A DNA stretch of 64,000 nt, taken from contig NZ_SSYA01000001.1 in NCBI RefSeq assembly GCF_004917065.1, forward strand, positions 1,072,550-1,136,549, given 5' to 3'. The notes under the pieces were generated by a model. It did no database searches and was not told where the DNA came from. It saw nothing but the letters and a program-made list of their open reading frames with translations. This document shows, one piece after another, positions 36,221 through 45,439 of this stretch. Numbering within the stretch: the first letter of the stretch is position 1; the number at the start of each line of letters is the position of its first letter. The translations under genes and the position numbers were made by a program. The DNA comes from Geomonas ferrireducens (GTDB lineage Bacteria; Desulfobacterota; Desulfuromonadia; Geobacterales; Geobacteraceae).

Positions 36221-38053
36221 ATGGCCATAGATTGCGAAGATCAGGAGCTACTTGACGGTTTCCTAGCCGAAACCACCGAACTCCTGGAAAAACTAGACGA
36301 CGACCTGATCTCCCTGGAGAAGAGCCCGGAAGACGCGGACCTGATGAACCGGATCTTCCGCTCCATCCACACCGTCAAGGGGGCCTCCAGCTTCCTCGGC
36401 TTCGACATGCTCGTCAAGGTCACCCACAAGACCGAGGACGTCCTGAACCGCCTGCGTAAGGTCGAGCTCAGGCTTAACTCGGAGATCATGGACGTGATCC
36501 TCGAGGCGGTCGACCTTGTGAAGACACTCGTGGCCGACATAAAGGCGGGCGAGATCGTCGAGCGGGACCTCGAGGGGACCATCGCGAAGCTGATCCCGTA
36601 TCTCTCCGAGAACGCGGTCGAGGCGACCGTACTCGCCCCGGTGTTCGCGCCCAAGGAAGAGAGCGCACCGGCCGCAGCCAGCGCAGCCCCCTCCCCTGCT
36701 GCCGAGTCGGAGTCTGCGAGCGAGCCCGAACCCGCCGCGGCGGAGCCTCAACAGGCGCCCCCCCAGCCGGCAGCTCCGCAGCAGGCGGCTCCTCCGCCCC
36801 AGCCCAAGCCGCAGCCGGTCAAGGAAACGCCCAAACCCGCCCCTCCCAAGGGGGGCGAGGATCTTGCCGACAACTCCACGGTCAGGGTCGACGTGAAACG
36901 CCTCGACGACCTGATGAACCAAGTAGGCGAGCTGGTGCTGGAAAGAAACCGCATGATCCAGCTCTACAGCGACTTCCAGACCGGCCTGGACCCCACCGGC
37001 TTCGGGGACGATTTCGGGAAGCTCTCGAAAAGGCTCAACTTCGTCACCTCGGAACTGCAGATGCAGGTCCTCAAGATGCGCATGCTCCCGGTTGAGAAGG
37101 TCTTCAAGAAGTTCCCGCGCATCGTCAGGAACCTCGCCCGCGACCTCGGCAAGGAAGTGGACCTCATCATCTACGGTGAGGAGACCGAACTGGATCGCTC
37201 CGTCGTCGACGAGATCGGCGATCCGCTCATCCACCTGATTCGTAACGCGCTGGACCACGGTCTGGAGACTCCCGACGAACGCCTCGCCGCCGGCAAGGGA
37301 CGCACCGGCACCGTCGTGCTCTCCGCCGCCCACGAGGGAAACCAGATCGTCATCAGCATCAAGGACGACGGCCGCGGCATCAACCCCGACAGGATTGCGA
37401 GAAAAGCTATCGACAAAGGGCTCGTCAGCGAAGAGCAGGTGGCCGCCATGGGGACCCGCGAGATCCTCGACCTCATCTTCCTCCCCGGCTTCTCCACCAA
37501 GGAGCAGACGACCGACCTCTCAGGGCGCGGCGTCGGCATGGACGTGGTGAGGACCAACATCAGGAAGCTGAACGGCATCATCGAAATCAAGAACGAGCTC
37601 GGCCACGGCAGCGAGTTCATCCTGAAGCTGCCGCTCACCCTGGCCATCATCCAGTCGCTTCTGGTCGAGGTCGAGGGCGAGGTCTACTCGATTCCGCTCG
37701 CCTCGGTCATCGAGACCATGCGGGTGAGCAAGAAGGAATTCCACATGATCGGCGGCCAGGAGGTGCTCAAACTCAGGGACTCGGTGCTACCGCTTCTGCG
37801 CCTGCAGCAGGCCTTCGGCGTCAGCGAAGTCTACTCGGAGCGCGACACCTGCTACGTGGTCATCGTCGGCGTCGCCGAAAAGAGAATCGGCCTGATCGTG
37901 ACCAGGCTCCTGGGACAGCAGGAGGTCGCCATCAAGTCGCTGGGCAAGTTCCTGGCCAACCTCCCGGGGATCGGCGGTTCGACCATCATGGGAGACGGCA
38001 GGGTGGCACTGATCGTGGACCCGATGGGTCTGGTCGGAGGCGGGGCAGCCTGA
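36221..38053 (+). CDS. cheA: Chemotaxis histidine kinase CheA
   Basis: A 610-residue kinase. The N-terminal Hpt domain has the phosphorylated His50 in SIHTVKGASSFLGF. A Pro/Ala/Glu/Gln-rich linker (about residues 148-215) replaces a recognisable CheY/CheB-binding P2 domain. The dimerisation and ATPase domains follow: LIRNALDHGLETP (N box), DDGRGINP (G1) and GRGVGMDVVRTNI (G2). The C-terminal CheW-like domain begins near LVEVEGEVYSIPLAS. It autophosphorylates and passes phosphate to CheB or an unlinked CheY. Confidence 0.95.
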   Translation: MAIDCEDQELLDGFLAETTELLEKLDDDLISLEKSPEDADLMNRIFRSIHTVKGASSFLGFDMLVKVTHKTEDVLNRLRKVELRLNSEIMDVILEAVDLVKTLVADIKAGEIVERDLEGTIAKLIPYLSENAVEATVLAPVFAPKEESAPAAASAAPSPAAESESASEPEPAAAEPQQAPPQPAAPQQAAPPPQPKPQPVKETPKPAPPKGGEDLADNSTVRVDVKRLDDLMNQVGELVLERNRMIQLYSDFQTGLDPTGFGDDFGKLSKRLNFVTSELQMQVLKMRMLPVEKVFKKFPRIVRNLARDLGKEVDLIIYGEETELDRSVVDEIGDPLIHLIRNALDHGLETPDERLAAGKGRTGTVVLSAAHEGNQIVISIKDDGRGINPDRIARKAIDKGLVSEEQVAAMGTREILDLIFLPGFSTKEQTTDLSGRGVGMDVVRTNIRKLNGIIEIKNELGHGSEFILKLPLTLAIIQSLLVEVEGEVYSIPLASVIETMRVSKKEFHMIGGQEVLKLRDSVLPLLRLQQAFGVSEVYSERDTCYVVIVGVAEKRIGLIVTRLLGQQEVAIKSLGKFLANLPGIGGSTIMGDGRVALIVDPMGLVGGGAA

Positions 38054-38063
38054 GGGGACAACA

Positions 38064-38936
38064 ATGGCCTTAGACATGAAACCATTTGACGCGAAGAGCG
38101 CCCCGAAGATTTCCGACAAGGATTTCGAACAGCTTCGGGACTACATATACAACGTCTGCGGCATCTACTTCCACAGCAGCAAGAAGTATTTCCTGGAAAG
38201 CAGGCTGGCGCGCAGGATGGAAGGAACCGGCTGCAAGACGCACGCGGACTACTACCAGTTCGTGCGCAGCCCGGCCACCGGCCGCAGCGAGCTCTCGAAA
38301 CTCCTCGATGAGATCACCACCAACGAGACCTGCTTCTTCAGGAACATGCCCCAGTTGAACGCGCTGGAGAACAAGTTCCTCCCGGAGATCGTCGCGGCCA
38401 AGGGAAAGATCGGCTTCAAGAAGCTGCGCATCTGGAGCGCCGGTTCATCCTCCGGGGAGGAGGCCTACACCATGGCGATGATCCTCCTCGAAAAGCGGCA
38501 GACCCTCCTGAAGGACTGGATCATCGAGATCGTCGGGACCGACATCAACGAGACGGTGCTGGCCCAAGCGCGCGAAGGGGTCTACAACAGCTACTCGGTG
38601 CGCAACACCCCGGACTACTACCTGAAGAAGTACTTCAAGGAGGAGGTTCCCGGGAGGTTCGTACTCTCACCCGAGGTGAAGAAACTGGCGACCTTCAGCC
38701 AGCTGAACCTCTACGACGACAACAAGATGCTCTTCATGAAGAGCTTCGACTTCATCTTCTGCGCCAACGTGCTGATCTACTTCGACACCTCGTCGAAGAG
38801 CAAGGTGGTGCAGCATTTCTACAACAACCTGCAGCCGTATGGCTACTTCTTCGTGGGGCAGTCCGAGTCGCTGCACGGGGTGAACGACAAATTCAAGACC
38901 GTACACTTCCCCGGCGGGTTCACCTACAACAAGTGA
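38064..38936 (+). CDS. cheR: Chemoreceptor methyltransferase CheR
   Basis: A 290-residue SAM-dependent enzyme that methylates glutamates of chemoreceptors. The N-terminal helical domain has ITTNETCFFRN, a conserved substrate contact. The Rossmann domain has WSAGSSSGEEAYTMAM (SAM loop), GTDINETVLAQAREG and FIFCANVLIYFD. It lies 10 bases after cheA. Its presence with cheB shows a complete adaptation pair. Confidence 0.95.
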   Translation: MALDMKPFDAKSAPKISDKDFEQLRDYIYNVCGIYFHSSKKYFLESRLARRMEGTGCKTHADYYQFVRSPATGRSELSKLLDEITTNETCFFRNMPQLNALENKFLPEIVAAKGKIGFKKLRIWSAGSSSGEEAYTMAMILLEKRQTLLKDWIIEIVGTDINETVLAQAREGVYNSYSVRNTPDYYLKKYFKEEVPGRFVLSPEVKKLATFSQLNLYDDNKMLFMKSFDFIFCANVLIYFDTSSKSKVVQHFYNNLQPYGYFFVGQSESLHGVNDKFKTVHFPGGFTYNK

Positions 38937-38946
38937 GGACGATGCA

Positions 38947-39858
38947 ATGGATAAAAAAGCCATGATGCAGACCGCCCAGGAGATGGTCGAGAGTTTCGTA
39001 GACCTCCCCACCATCCCGCACGTGGCCACCCGGGTGATCGAGCTCCTGGACCGCCCCGGTGTCGAGCTGGACGAGGTGGCCGACATGATCCTGGCCGACC
39101 AGGTCCTCGCGGCACGAGTCATCAAGATGGTGAACTCCCCGCTCTACAAACCGGCGAACGAGATCAAGTCCGTCAAGAGGGCGCTCATCTACCTGGGTTT
39201 CCGGCACATCCGCGAGCTCGCCTTCACCTGCTCCTTCGTCGACGTCTTCGAAGGGAGGGACGGCATCTTCGACGTGCGCTCCTTCTGGGAGCACTCCTTC
39301 GGCGTGGGGGTCGTCGCCAAGATCATCGCCCAGCGGGTGCGCTATCCTGACACCGAAAAGGCCTATCTCGTCGGCATCGTGCACGATATCGGGGAAGTCT
39401 TCCTCTCCTTCTACCGCAAGGACGCCTTCCGCGCCCTCCTTGACTCCGTGAAGGGGCAGCCCTTCCGGCTGGTGGACAAGGAGGCGGAGTACCTCGGCAC
39501 CTCGCACAGCGAGATCGGCTACTGCATCGCTAAAAAATGGAACTTCCCGGCCGACTACTGCGAAGTGATCGCGCTGCACCACGCACCGGAAGACGCGACC
39601 ATCGACCCGACGCTCTGCGCCATCGTCAACCTTGCCGACCTCTTCTGCTCGGTGCGCCAGCTCGATTACGGCGGGACCTCCTGGGTCTCCTTCAACCTCG
39701 CCGAGGAGAAGGCCTGGGCCATCCTCAGGGCGTACGCCCCGAGCCTCGTCGATCTTGACGTCGAACGTTTCTGCTACGAACTCGACGATCGCGTCCCGGA
39801 AATCCAGGACATGGTCAAGTCGATTTTCCAGGGGATAGGAGCCTCAGAACCGTCATGA
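38947..39858 (+). CDS. HDOD-domain protein in the chemotaxis operon
   Basis: A 303-residue protein with one HDOD domain: VDLPTIPHVATRVIELLDRP opening, then DQVLAARVIKMVNSPLYKP and GIVHDIGEVFL, where the HD pair survives (most HDOD proteins lack full metal ligands). HDOD proteins usually act as signalling scaffolds; catalytic activity is seldom shown. The ATG lies 10 bases after cheR; the stop overlaps cheB by four bases. Its place between cheR and cheB suggests that it feeds into or reads out of this pathway. Confidence 0.88.
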   Translation: MDKKAMMQTAQEMVESFVDLPTIPHVATRVIELLDRPGVELDEVADMILADQVLAARVIKMVNSPLYKPANEIKSVKRALIYLGFRHIRELAFTCSFVDVFEGRDGIFDVRSFWEHSFGVGVVAKIIAQRVRYPDTEKAYLVGIVHDIGEVFLSFYRKDAFRALLDSVKGQPFRLVDKEAEYLGTSHSEIGYCIAKKWNFPADYCEVIALHHAPEDATIDPTLCAIVNLADLFCSVRQLDYGGTSWVSFNLAEEKAWAILRAYAPSLVDLDVERFCYELDDRVPEIQDMVKSIFQGIGASEPS

Positions 39859-40925
39859 TGCCCGCAATGCCGAAAAAACTCAGGGTGCTGATCGTCGACG
39901 ATTCCTCCTTCATGCGCATGGCGATCCGGGGCATCCTCTCCAAGGCCCCAGGCGTCGAGATCGTCGGCATCGCTGCGGACGGCATGGAAGGGGTCGACAA
40001 GGCCCTCGCCCTAAAACCCGACCTCATCACCATGGACGTGGAGATGCCCCGCATGGACGGCATCGCCGCGCTCAAACAGATCATGGCGAAGCAGCCCACC
40101 CGGGTGATCATGGTCTCCACCCTGACCTGCGAGGGGGCCCGTTCCACCTTCGAGGCGCTCGAGGCTGGCGCCTTCGACTACGTCCCCAAGAACGTCAGCG
40201 ACTGCAAGGATGCCCAGGCCGTTTTCCAAAAGGCGCTCCTCGAAAAGGTCCAGGAGGCGTCGGTCAGCAGCATCCCGAGACGCCCCGGCACCGGACTCTT
40301 GCAACGCGTTGCGCCTGCGCCCTCGGTGCGCCCCTCCCAATTCGCCCATCGGCGCATCGGCTGCGTCGGCATCGGCGCCTCCACCGGCGGCCCGGTCGCA
40401 CTCCAGGAGGTCATCTCCCGCATCCCGGTAAACTTCCCGCACGGCATCGTCGTCGCCATCCACATGCCCAAGGCCTTCACCGGCCCCTACGCCGAGCGTT
40501 TGAACGCCAAGTGCTCCCTCACCGTCAAGGAGGCTGCCGACGGGGATATCGTCAAGGGTGGACAGGTGCTGGTCGCGCCGGGCGGCATGCACACCACGCT
40601 GGTCAAACAGGGGAGCAACATCGTGGTGAAGACCTCGCCGACGAGCGAGTTCCCGCAGTACATCTACATCCCTTCGGTGGACCAGATGATCACCTCGCTC
40701 GCCGACGCAAGCAACGGCGCGATGCTAGGTGTGATCCTGACCGGGATGGGGAACGACGGCTTCAAGGGGATGAAACATCTGAAGGAAAAAGGCGGGCTGA
40801 CCCTGGTGCAGAACGAGGCGACTTCGACGATCTACGGCATGCCGCGCGCATGCATCGACGGGAAAGTGGCCGACGTGGTGCTTCCGCTGGATCAGATCGG
40901 TTTCGAGATCGGCAAGATAGGTTAG
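39855..40925 (+). CDS. cheB: Chemotaxis response regulator and methylesterase CheB
   Basis: A 356-residue protein with a receiver domain (IVDDSSFMRM, phospho-acceptor Asp61 in MDVEMPRMDG) and a C-terminal methylesterase domain: GIGASTGGPVAL with catalytic Ser176, VAIHMPKAFTG with the His, and ILTGMGNDGFKGM with the Asp. It removes methyl groups from receptors. Start overlaps the HDOD gene stop (ATGA); ATG codons at residues 1, 2 and 5 are alternatives. It is the last gene of the cluster. Confidence 0.95.
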   Translation: MMPAMPKKLRVLIVDDSSFMRMAIRGILSKAPGVEIVGIAADGMEGVDKALALKPDLITMDVEMPRMDGIAALKQIMAKQPTRVIMVSTLTCEGARSTFEALEAGAFDYVPKNVSDCKDAQAVFQKALLEKVQEASVSSIPRRPGTGLLQRVAPAPSVRPSQFAHRRIGCVGIGASTGGPVALQEVISRIPVNFPHGIVVAIHMPKAFTGPYAERLNAKCSLTVKEAADGDIVKGGQVLVAPGGMHTTLVKQGSNIVVKTSPTSEFPQYIYIPSVDQMITSLADASNGAMLGVILTGMGNDGFKGMKHLKEKGGLTLVQNEATSTIYGMPRACIDGKVADVVLPLDQIGFEIGKIG

Positions 40926-40928
40926 ACG

Positions 40929-41216
40929 CTAACGCCTGGCCTCCACCAGGAGGCCACGTTTTTTTACCGTGACGCTGCAGCGGGAGAACCCCTCCCGCTT
41001 CAGGCGGAACAAGAGGCAGGGAGCGGCGATCGCCCTCACCTCCGCAAAGAAAAGACGCAACTCCCCCCGCCCATCCAGGAACAGACCCATCCCCCCACGG
41101 ATCTCACCCGGCTCGCACGCGCGCTCCTCCCCCACCGCTGCGGGTTGCGCTTTGCCCCCCTTCGACGGCAGCAGGCAGAGGCAGATGAGGTGCAGGGTGC
41201 GCAGCGCTCGACGCAT
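40929..41216 (-). CDS. Small hypothetical protein coupled to the EamA transporter gene
   Basis: A 95-residue open frame whose ATG shares a base with the TGA of the upstream transporter (TGATG), which argues for translational coupling. The N-terminus (LRTLHLICLCLLP) is moderately hydrophobic; the C-terminus is basic (TVKKRGLLVEARR). I do not recognise a family. It ends 4 bases from the converging cheB stop. Codon use looks reasonable but the case rests on position only. Confidence 0.45.
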   Translation of the reverse strand: MRRALRTLHLICLCLLPSKGGKAQPAAVGEERACEPGEIRGGMGLFLDGRGELRLFFAEVRAIAAPCLLFRLKREGFSRCSVTVKKRGLLVEARR

Positions 41217-42187
41217 CAGGAGCCCTGCCCCGCTTCTACAGCCTCGATCGCACGCGCAACAGGCTTACCCTCTTTCTTCCCCTTGACGCGCCCGCCCCAA
41301 TAGACGCCGGCCACCACCAGCATCCCGCCGAAAAGCTGCGGCAGCACCACCTTCTCGCCTAAGAGCCACGCGGCCTGCAGTGCCCCGAAGAAAGGCACGA
41401 GGTTCACGAACACCGCAGCCCTTGAGGCGCCGATCAGTCCCACCCCCTGGTACCACCAGACGAATCCTATTACCGTACCGAGTAGGGCCAGCTGCAGGAT
41501 GGCAAGCCAGCCGACCAAGGAAAAAGACGGCCACGGTCCGCCCAGCAGCAGATGTTCCACCACGGCCGCGGGCACCAGAAGGAGCGTTCCGAAGAGAGCG
41601 GCGTAAGCCGTCGCCGCGAGTGGCGTGAAGGCGCCGAGCGCCTTTTTCCCGAGGATGGAGTAGAGCGCCCAGCAAAGAGGAGCCCCGAGCATGATGAGGT
41701 CCCCCTTGTTGAAGGCGAAGTTGGCGATCACCGCGAAGGAGCCTTTCGAAATGACGATGGATACGCCGAGGAGGGAGATGAGAAGTCCCGCTGCCTGAGT
41801 CGGGCTCACCCGCTCCCGGAGCCAGAGCGCCGAAAGCACCGCGGTCAAGAGCGGGTTGATGGCGACGATGAGCGCTCCGCTTGTCGCCGTGGTGAGTTTC
41901 AGGCCGGTGAAAAAGACCGCGTTGTAGCAGAAGATGCCTGTGAGCCCCAGGCTGAACAGGAGCGCGAACTCCCGGAAGGTTTTCGGAGCGGGAAAGCTGC
42001 GCTTCTCCCTGCGCGCGTTCCAGACGGTGAGAGCCACCAGGCAAAGTGCCGCGATGGCGAAGCGGCTGCTTGCCGCGAAGAATGGGGGTGCCTCACGGAC
42101 CGCAAGGCGCGCCGCCACGAAGGTCCCCCCCCAGAAAAATGTCGTGAGCACAAGCTTCAGATACACCGACTTCAAAGTACCGCTCAT
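41216..42187 (-). CDS. EamA/DMT-family transporter
   Basis: A 323-residue inner-membrane protein with ten helices in two EamA repeats (LVLTTFFWGGTFVAARLAVR opens the first; FNKGDLIMLGAPLCWALYSI opens the second). SGALIVAINPLLTAVLSALW is typical of the metabolite exporter family. ATG 42187 is preferred: it opens the first membrane segment and AAGGGG lies upstream; an in-frame codon further up adds a charged tail unlike the family. The substrate is not known. The window's other DMT protein (28.1 kb) is only distantly similar. Confidence 0.88.
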   Translation of the reverse strand: MSGTLKSVYLKLVLTTFFWGGTFVAARLAVREAPPFFAASSRFAIAALCLVALTVWNARREKRSFPAPKTFREFALLFSLGLTGIFCYNAVFFTGLKLTTATSGALIVAINPLLTAVLSALWLRERVSPTQAAGLLISLLGVSIVISKGSFAVIANFAFNKGDLIMLGAPLCWALYSILGKKALGAFTPLAATAYAALFGTLLLVPAAVVEHLLLGGPWPSFSLVGWLAILQLALLGTVIGFVWWYQGVGLIGASRAAVFVNLVPFFGALQAAWLLGEKVVLPQLFGGMLVVAGVYWGGRVKGKKEGKPVARAIEAVEAGQGS

Positions 42188-42279
42188 CCTCTCTGCCCCT
42201 TCTGCGGTGTGGCGCAGCCGAAGCCGCCCCACCCGGTTGCCGCGCCCTTCCGTTCCAAGCATACTCCCCTGTCCGCAGG

Positions 42280-43317
42280 TCAGAACCAGCGGAGCGTTTC
42301 GTGTTCCATGTCGATCTGGTAGCGGTGCCTGCGCAAGAAGTCCATGCCGAGCAGGCCGTCGTGCATTCCGGTCGCACCACCGTAGGAGATGAGTTCCACC
42401 TCCATCGGGCCGTGCGTGTTGGGCCCCACAGTCAGAGCGTCGATCTTAACGATCCTCGAGCGGACCATGCGGCCGTCGGCAAGCTCCGCCAGCGCAGTCC
42501 TCGCAGAGGGTAAATCAATAGGGAGCCTGGTGGCAACTGTTTCGTGCAGCGCCGTCCGTGTAGCACCGGTATCCAGCACGAGCTCAAGCCGTACCGAGAC
42601 CCCGCCTTGCCACACCGTGACCGGGACGAGAACCTGGTTATCGACCACGCGAACTCGGGTGATTCCTTCACCGGTTAAAGCCGTTGCTGCTCCGGTGGAC
42701 TGCTTTTCCGCACGTGGGGCTACCGTCTCGACTGCGCTCCTTTTTCCCCCGTCGGGCTCCTGCTCCCCCCCCTGGAAAGGAGCCGCCCCTTGCGCGCCCC
42801 CCTGCCCTTGCCGCTGCGCATTCTCCTGCGGGACTTCCGCCTGCGCGACAGCGGTGCGCGGCGTGGGCGGTGTCGCCTCCGGCAGGAACAGGTATCCCCC
42901 CGCCAGCGCAAGACCAAGTGCCAGCGTCGCACCGCCGACGAACTTCAAGGCTTTCGCAAGCCTCCGCTCCTGGTGCAAGACCGCCTTCCCCGACAGCTCC
43001 TTCGCATAGGCGGTGAGCTTTTTCTCGATCAGGGGATCAGGGCATTCCGCCGCAAGGGAGGCGAGCACCTCGACACCCCGCTGGTCCCCGGTTCTCACCA
43101 CCGGCATCGCCACGACGCCAAACAGCTCGAGCACCGCGTCCTGCACCCGGCGTCGCTCATTTGGCTCCAGCGCCTTCCCCAGTTCCGGGAGCACCACCTT
43201 TCCGATGTCGGCCAGGACGGCAAGGAGCAGCTCCTGCCTGCTCGCTGCGTCCCCCCCCTCCCGCATCTCGAGGGCGACTCTTTCCTTTATCCCCGCGCAC
43301 AGATGCTCGATATCCAT
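42280..43317 (-). CDS. Membrane-anchored retropepsin-like aspartic protease
   Basis: A 345-residue protein in three parts. The first 125 residues are a soluble helical domain of unknown family. A single membrane helix (VGGATLALGLALAGGYLFL) follows, then a low-complexity Gln/Gly/Ala linker and a C-terminal retropepsin-fold domain with ELVLDTGATRTALHE (catalytic Asp and the DTGA loop) and HDGLLGMDFLRRHRY. Only one catalytic Asp is present per chain, so it must act as a dimer. ATG 43317 is chosen for its GGGTGA site; GTG three codons upstream is an alternative. The active domain probably faces the periplasm. Confidence 0.82.
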   Translation of the reverse strand: MDIEHLCAGIKERVALEMREGGDAASRQELLLAVLADIGKVVLPELGKALEPNERRRVQDAVLELFGVVAMPVVRTGDQRGVEVLASLAAECPDPLIEKKLTAYAKELSGKAVLHQERRLAKALKFVGGATLALGLALAGGYLFLPEATPPTPRTAVAQAEVPQENAQRQGQGGAQGAAPFQGGEQEPDGGKRSAVETVAPRAEKQSTGAATALTGEGITRVRVVDNQVLVPVTVWQGGVSVRLELVLDTGATRTALHETVATRLPIDLPSARTALAELADGRMVRSRIVKIDALTVGPNTHGPMEVELISYGGATGMHDGLLGMDFLRRHRYQIDMEHETLRWF

Positions 43318-43428
43318 GGAGATCACCCGAACCTGCCGCGTTAATGGTATTGCCCGCTTCCGTCATACGGCGTGACGACAGGACATTCTAGCGCAATAAG
43401 CGCAGACCGTCCCATCACCATGACGGCC

Positions 43429-44817
43429 TCACTCTCCCGGCGCGTCAGCCTTCTGCAGTTCCAGGTTTTCGCCGTCCATGGATGCGGCCAGGCGCACAAC
43501 GTACCCCATGATTACCAGCGCCGCTCCCCAGGTGACAAGCAGGATGCCCCACCAGATACCGTGTAGCCCAAGGCCGAGCATATCCGCCAATAGGTAGAAG
43601 ACCGGGATCGGGAAGATGATCTGCCGGGCGAGTCCGATAACGAGCGGGAAAACCGGGCGCTTCAGCCCCTGCAGCACGGAAACGCTCGTGTAGAGGATCA
43701 CGTAGGCGATGAAGACAAAGGACTCTACATGCAGGTAACCGACCCCGATGGCCACTACCTTCGGGTCCTTGCTGAAGATCCGCATCAGCGGTCCGGCAAA
43801 GAGGTAGACGGCCGCGGTGCCGAAAGTCATGAGGATGATGCCGACGCGCAGCGCAGTCCGTATGGTCAGCACCACGCGCTCATACTGCCGTGCGCCGCTG
43901 TTCTGGGCGACAAGGGCCAGCGTCGCCACGTTCATCCCCATCACCGGGAGAAGGGCGATCTGCTCTATGCGCGTCGCGATCCCGTAGGCGGCGACAGCGT
44001 CGGAGCCGAAGCGTCCCACGAACCAGGTGATCACGAAGATACCGATGGCCACGGTCATCATGTTGAGGCTGGAGGGGAACCCCTGCTTCGCCAGCATGAA
44101 ATAGGCGTGACGGTCCGGTAGCAGTTCGCGAAACCGGAAGTGGGAGAGCATACCGGCACGTTTCACCCGCACCAGCATGTAGGCGTTGCCGATCGCCTGC
44201 ACCAGCACCGTGGCCCACGCGATGCCGGGGAGTCCCATGGCCGGGATGCCGAAGCCGCCGTACATGAACCATGGATCCAGAGCCAGGTTCAGGAAGAATC
44301 CGAGCACGAGGTAGTTGCGGAAACTGCGGCTGTCCCCGGTGGAGTTCAGGATCGCGTTCAGGACGTAGTTCACCAGGAAGAAGATGCTGCCGGTGAAGAT
44401 GCAGTTCATGTACTGAAGTGCTAGGTCCTTGACGACCCCCTTCGCGCCCAGCAGGTCGAAGAGCAGGGGCGCCAAGGCAAGGCCTACCAGGGCAAGGAGC
44501 AGACCGTGCACGAGGCCGAAAGAGACAGTCTGGCCGGAGAGGTGGCGCGCACCTTCCCGGTCTCCAGCACCGAGGGCGTGGCCGATGAGGGCGGTGGCCC
44601 CGGTGGATATACCGGCTCCTATGGCGATGATCAGAAAGAAGACGGGAAAGGAAAGAGAGAGCGCCGCAAGGGCGTCGGTTGAAATCCGTCCGCCGTAAAA
44701 GGTGTCCACCACGTTGAACATGGTGTTGAAGAAATAGCCGACGCTCGTCGGCAGGGCGATCTTGCGGATCAGCGCCGGGATCGGGTTTTTCAGCAGGTCG
44801 TAGCCGGGGTCATGCAT
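43429..44817 (-). CDS. MATE-family efflux transporter
   Basis: A 462-residue inner-membrane protein with twelve predicted helices. IPALIRKIALPTSVGYFFNT and VVDTFYGGRISTDALAALSL are the classic MATE N-terminal motifs; the second half repeats the pattern (FVGRFGSDAVAAYGIATRIE). These proteins export cationic drugs or organic acids with Na+ or H+ antiport. ATG 44817 has GAGG 6 bases upstream; another ATG five codons up has none. A 9-bp tandem array lies just before it. Confidence 0.92.
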   Translation of the reverse strand: MHDPGYDLLKNPIPALIRKIALPTSVGYFFNTMFNVVDTFYGGRISTDALAALSLSFPVFFLIIAIGAGISTGATALIGHALGAGDREGARHLSGQTVSFGLVHGLLLALVGLALAPLLFDLLGAKGVVKDLALQYMNCIFTGSIFFLVNYVLNAILNSTGDSRSFRNYLVLGFFLNLALDPWFMYGGFGIPAMGLPGIAWATVLVQAIGNAYMLVRVKRAGMLSHFRFRELLPDRHAYFMLAKQGFPSSLNMMTVAIGIFVITWFVGRFGSDAVAAYGIATRIEQIALLPVMGMNVATLALVAQNSGARQYERVVLTIRTALRVGIILMTFGTAAVYLFAGPLMRIFSKDPKVVAIGVGYLHVESFVFIAYVILYTSVSVLQGLKRPVFPLVIGLARQIIFPIPVFYLLADMLGLGLHGIWWGILLVTWGAALVIMGYVVRLAASMDGENLELQKADAPGE

Positions 44818-44869
44818 GGGTGCCTCGTACATTGCGGCAGGGTTGTCCGGTCAAGCCGGCTTTCTCCGG

Positions 44870-44914
44870 CAGTCAGACCAGTCTGACCAGTCGGACGGGT
44901 CGGACGGGTCGGAC
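44870..44914. repeat. Tandem array of five 9-bp units related to CAGTCGGAC
   Basis: CAGTCAGAC, CAGTCTGAC, CAGTCGGAC, GGGTCGGAC, GGGTCGGAC in a row, in the gap between atpC and the MATE gene. It is the same family as the arrays at 29055-29162 and 61794-61855. Confidence 0.88.
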
Positions 44915-44968
44915 GCCGGTGGGCGCCTGGCCAAGTCGGAAAGCTTTAAGAGTACCCGTTCGCCGGAC

Positions 44969-44999
44969 AAAAAAAAAGAGCGGACGAGCCGCTCTTTTC
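44969..44999 (-). terminator. Terminator of the atp operon
   Basis: On the minus strand AAAAGAGCGG pairs with CCGCTCTTTT and nine Ts follow. It lies 24 bases past the atpC stop. Confidence 0.92.
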
Positions 45000-45022
45000 A
45001 TTTGTTTCTTGTCGCGTGAGGC

Positions 45023-45439
45023 TTAACGCCCGCCCGCCTTGCCGGCCACCTGCACCCTGATCAGGGCGCGCTCGAGGGCGGCCTGGTAGATGCGGAAGTT
45101 CTTGTCGTCCGAGGTGAGCGACTTAAGCTCGGTCTCGGCGCGGCCAAGAGCGGCCTTTGCACGCTCAAGGTCAATCTCGTCGGCACGCTCGGCGGTCTCG
45201 ACCAGCACGGTCACCTGGTCGTTCTCCACTTCGAAGTAGCCCCAGTTGAGCGCCAGATGGTGCAGCACACCGTCCTTTTTGTAGGCCAGCTCGCCGATCT
45301 TCAACGAGGTGAGGAACGGGGCGTGGCCCGGAAGGACACCGAACTCGCCAAGAGCACCGGTCGCGGTGATCTCGTCGACCTCTTCGGAGAGGACCTTCTT
45401 GTACGGGGTTACCAGTTCAACCTTCAGTTTTTCAGCCAT
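45023..45439 (-). CDS. atpC: F1Fo ATP synthase epsilon subunit
   Basis: A 138-residue rotor subunit. LKVELVTPYKKVLSEEVDEI opens the beta-sandwich domain, with TGALGEFGVLPGHAPFLT; the C-terminal helical pair (DLERAKAALGRAETELKSL) inhibits ATP hydrolysis when extended. ATG 45439 begins the conserved MAEKLKVELV. It is the last gene of the atp operon, 72 bases after atpD, and is followed by a strong terminator. Confidence 0.95.
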   Translation of the reverse strand: MAEKLKVELVTPYKKVLSEEVDEITATGALGEFGVLPGHAPFLTSLKIGELAYKKDGVLHHLALNWGYFEVENDQVTVLVETAERADEIDLERAKAALGRAETELKSLTSDDKNFRIYQAALERALIRVQVAGKAGGR

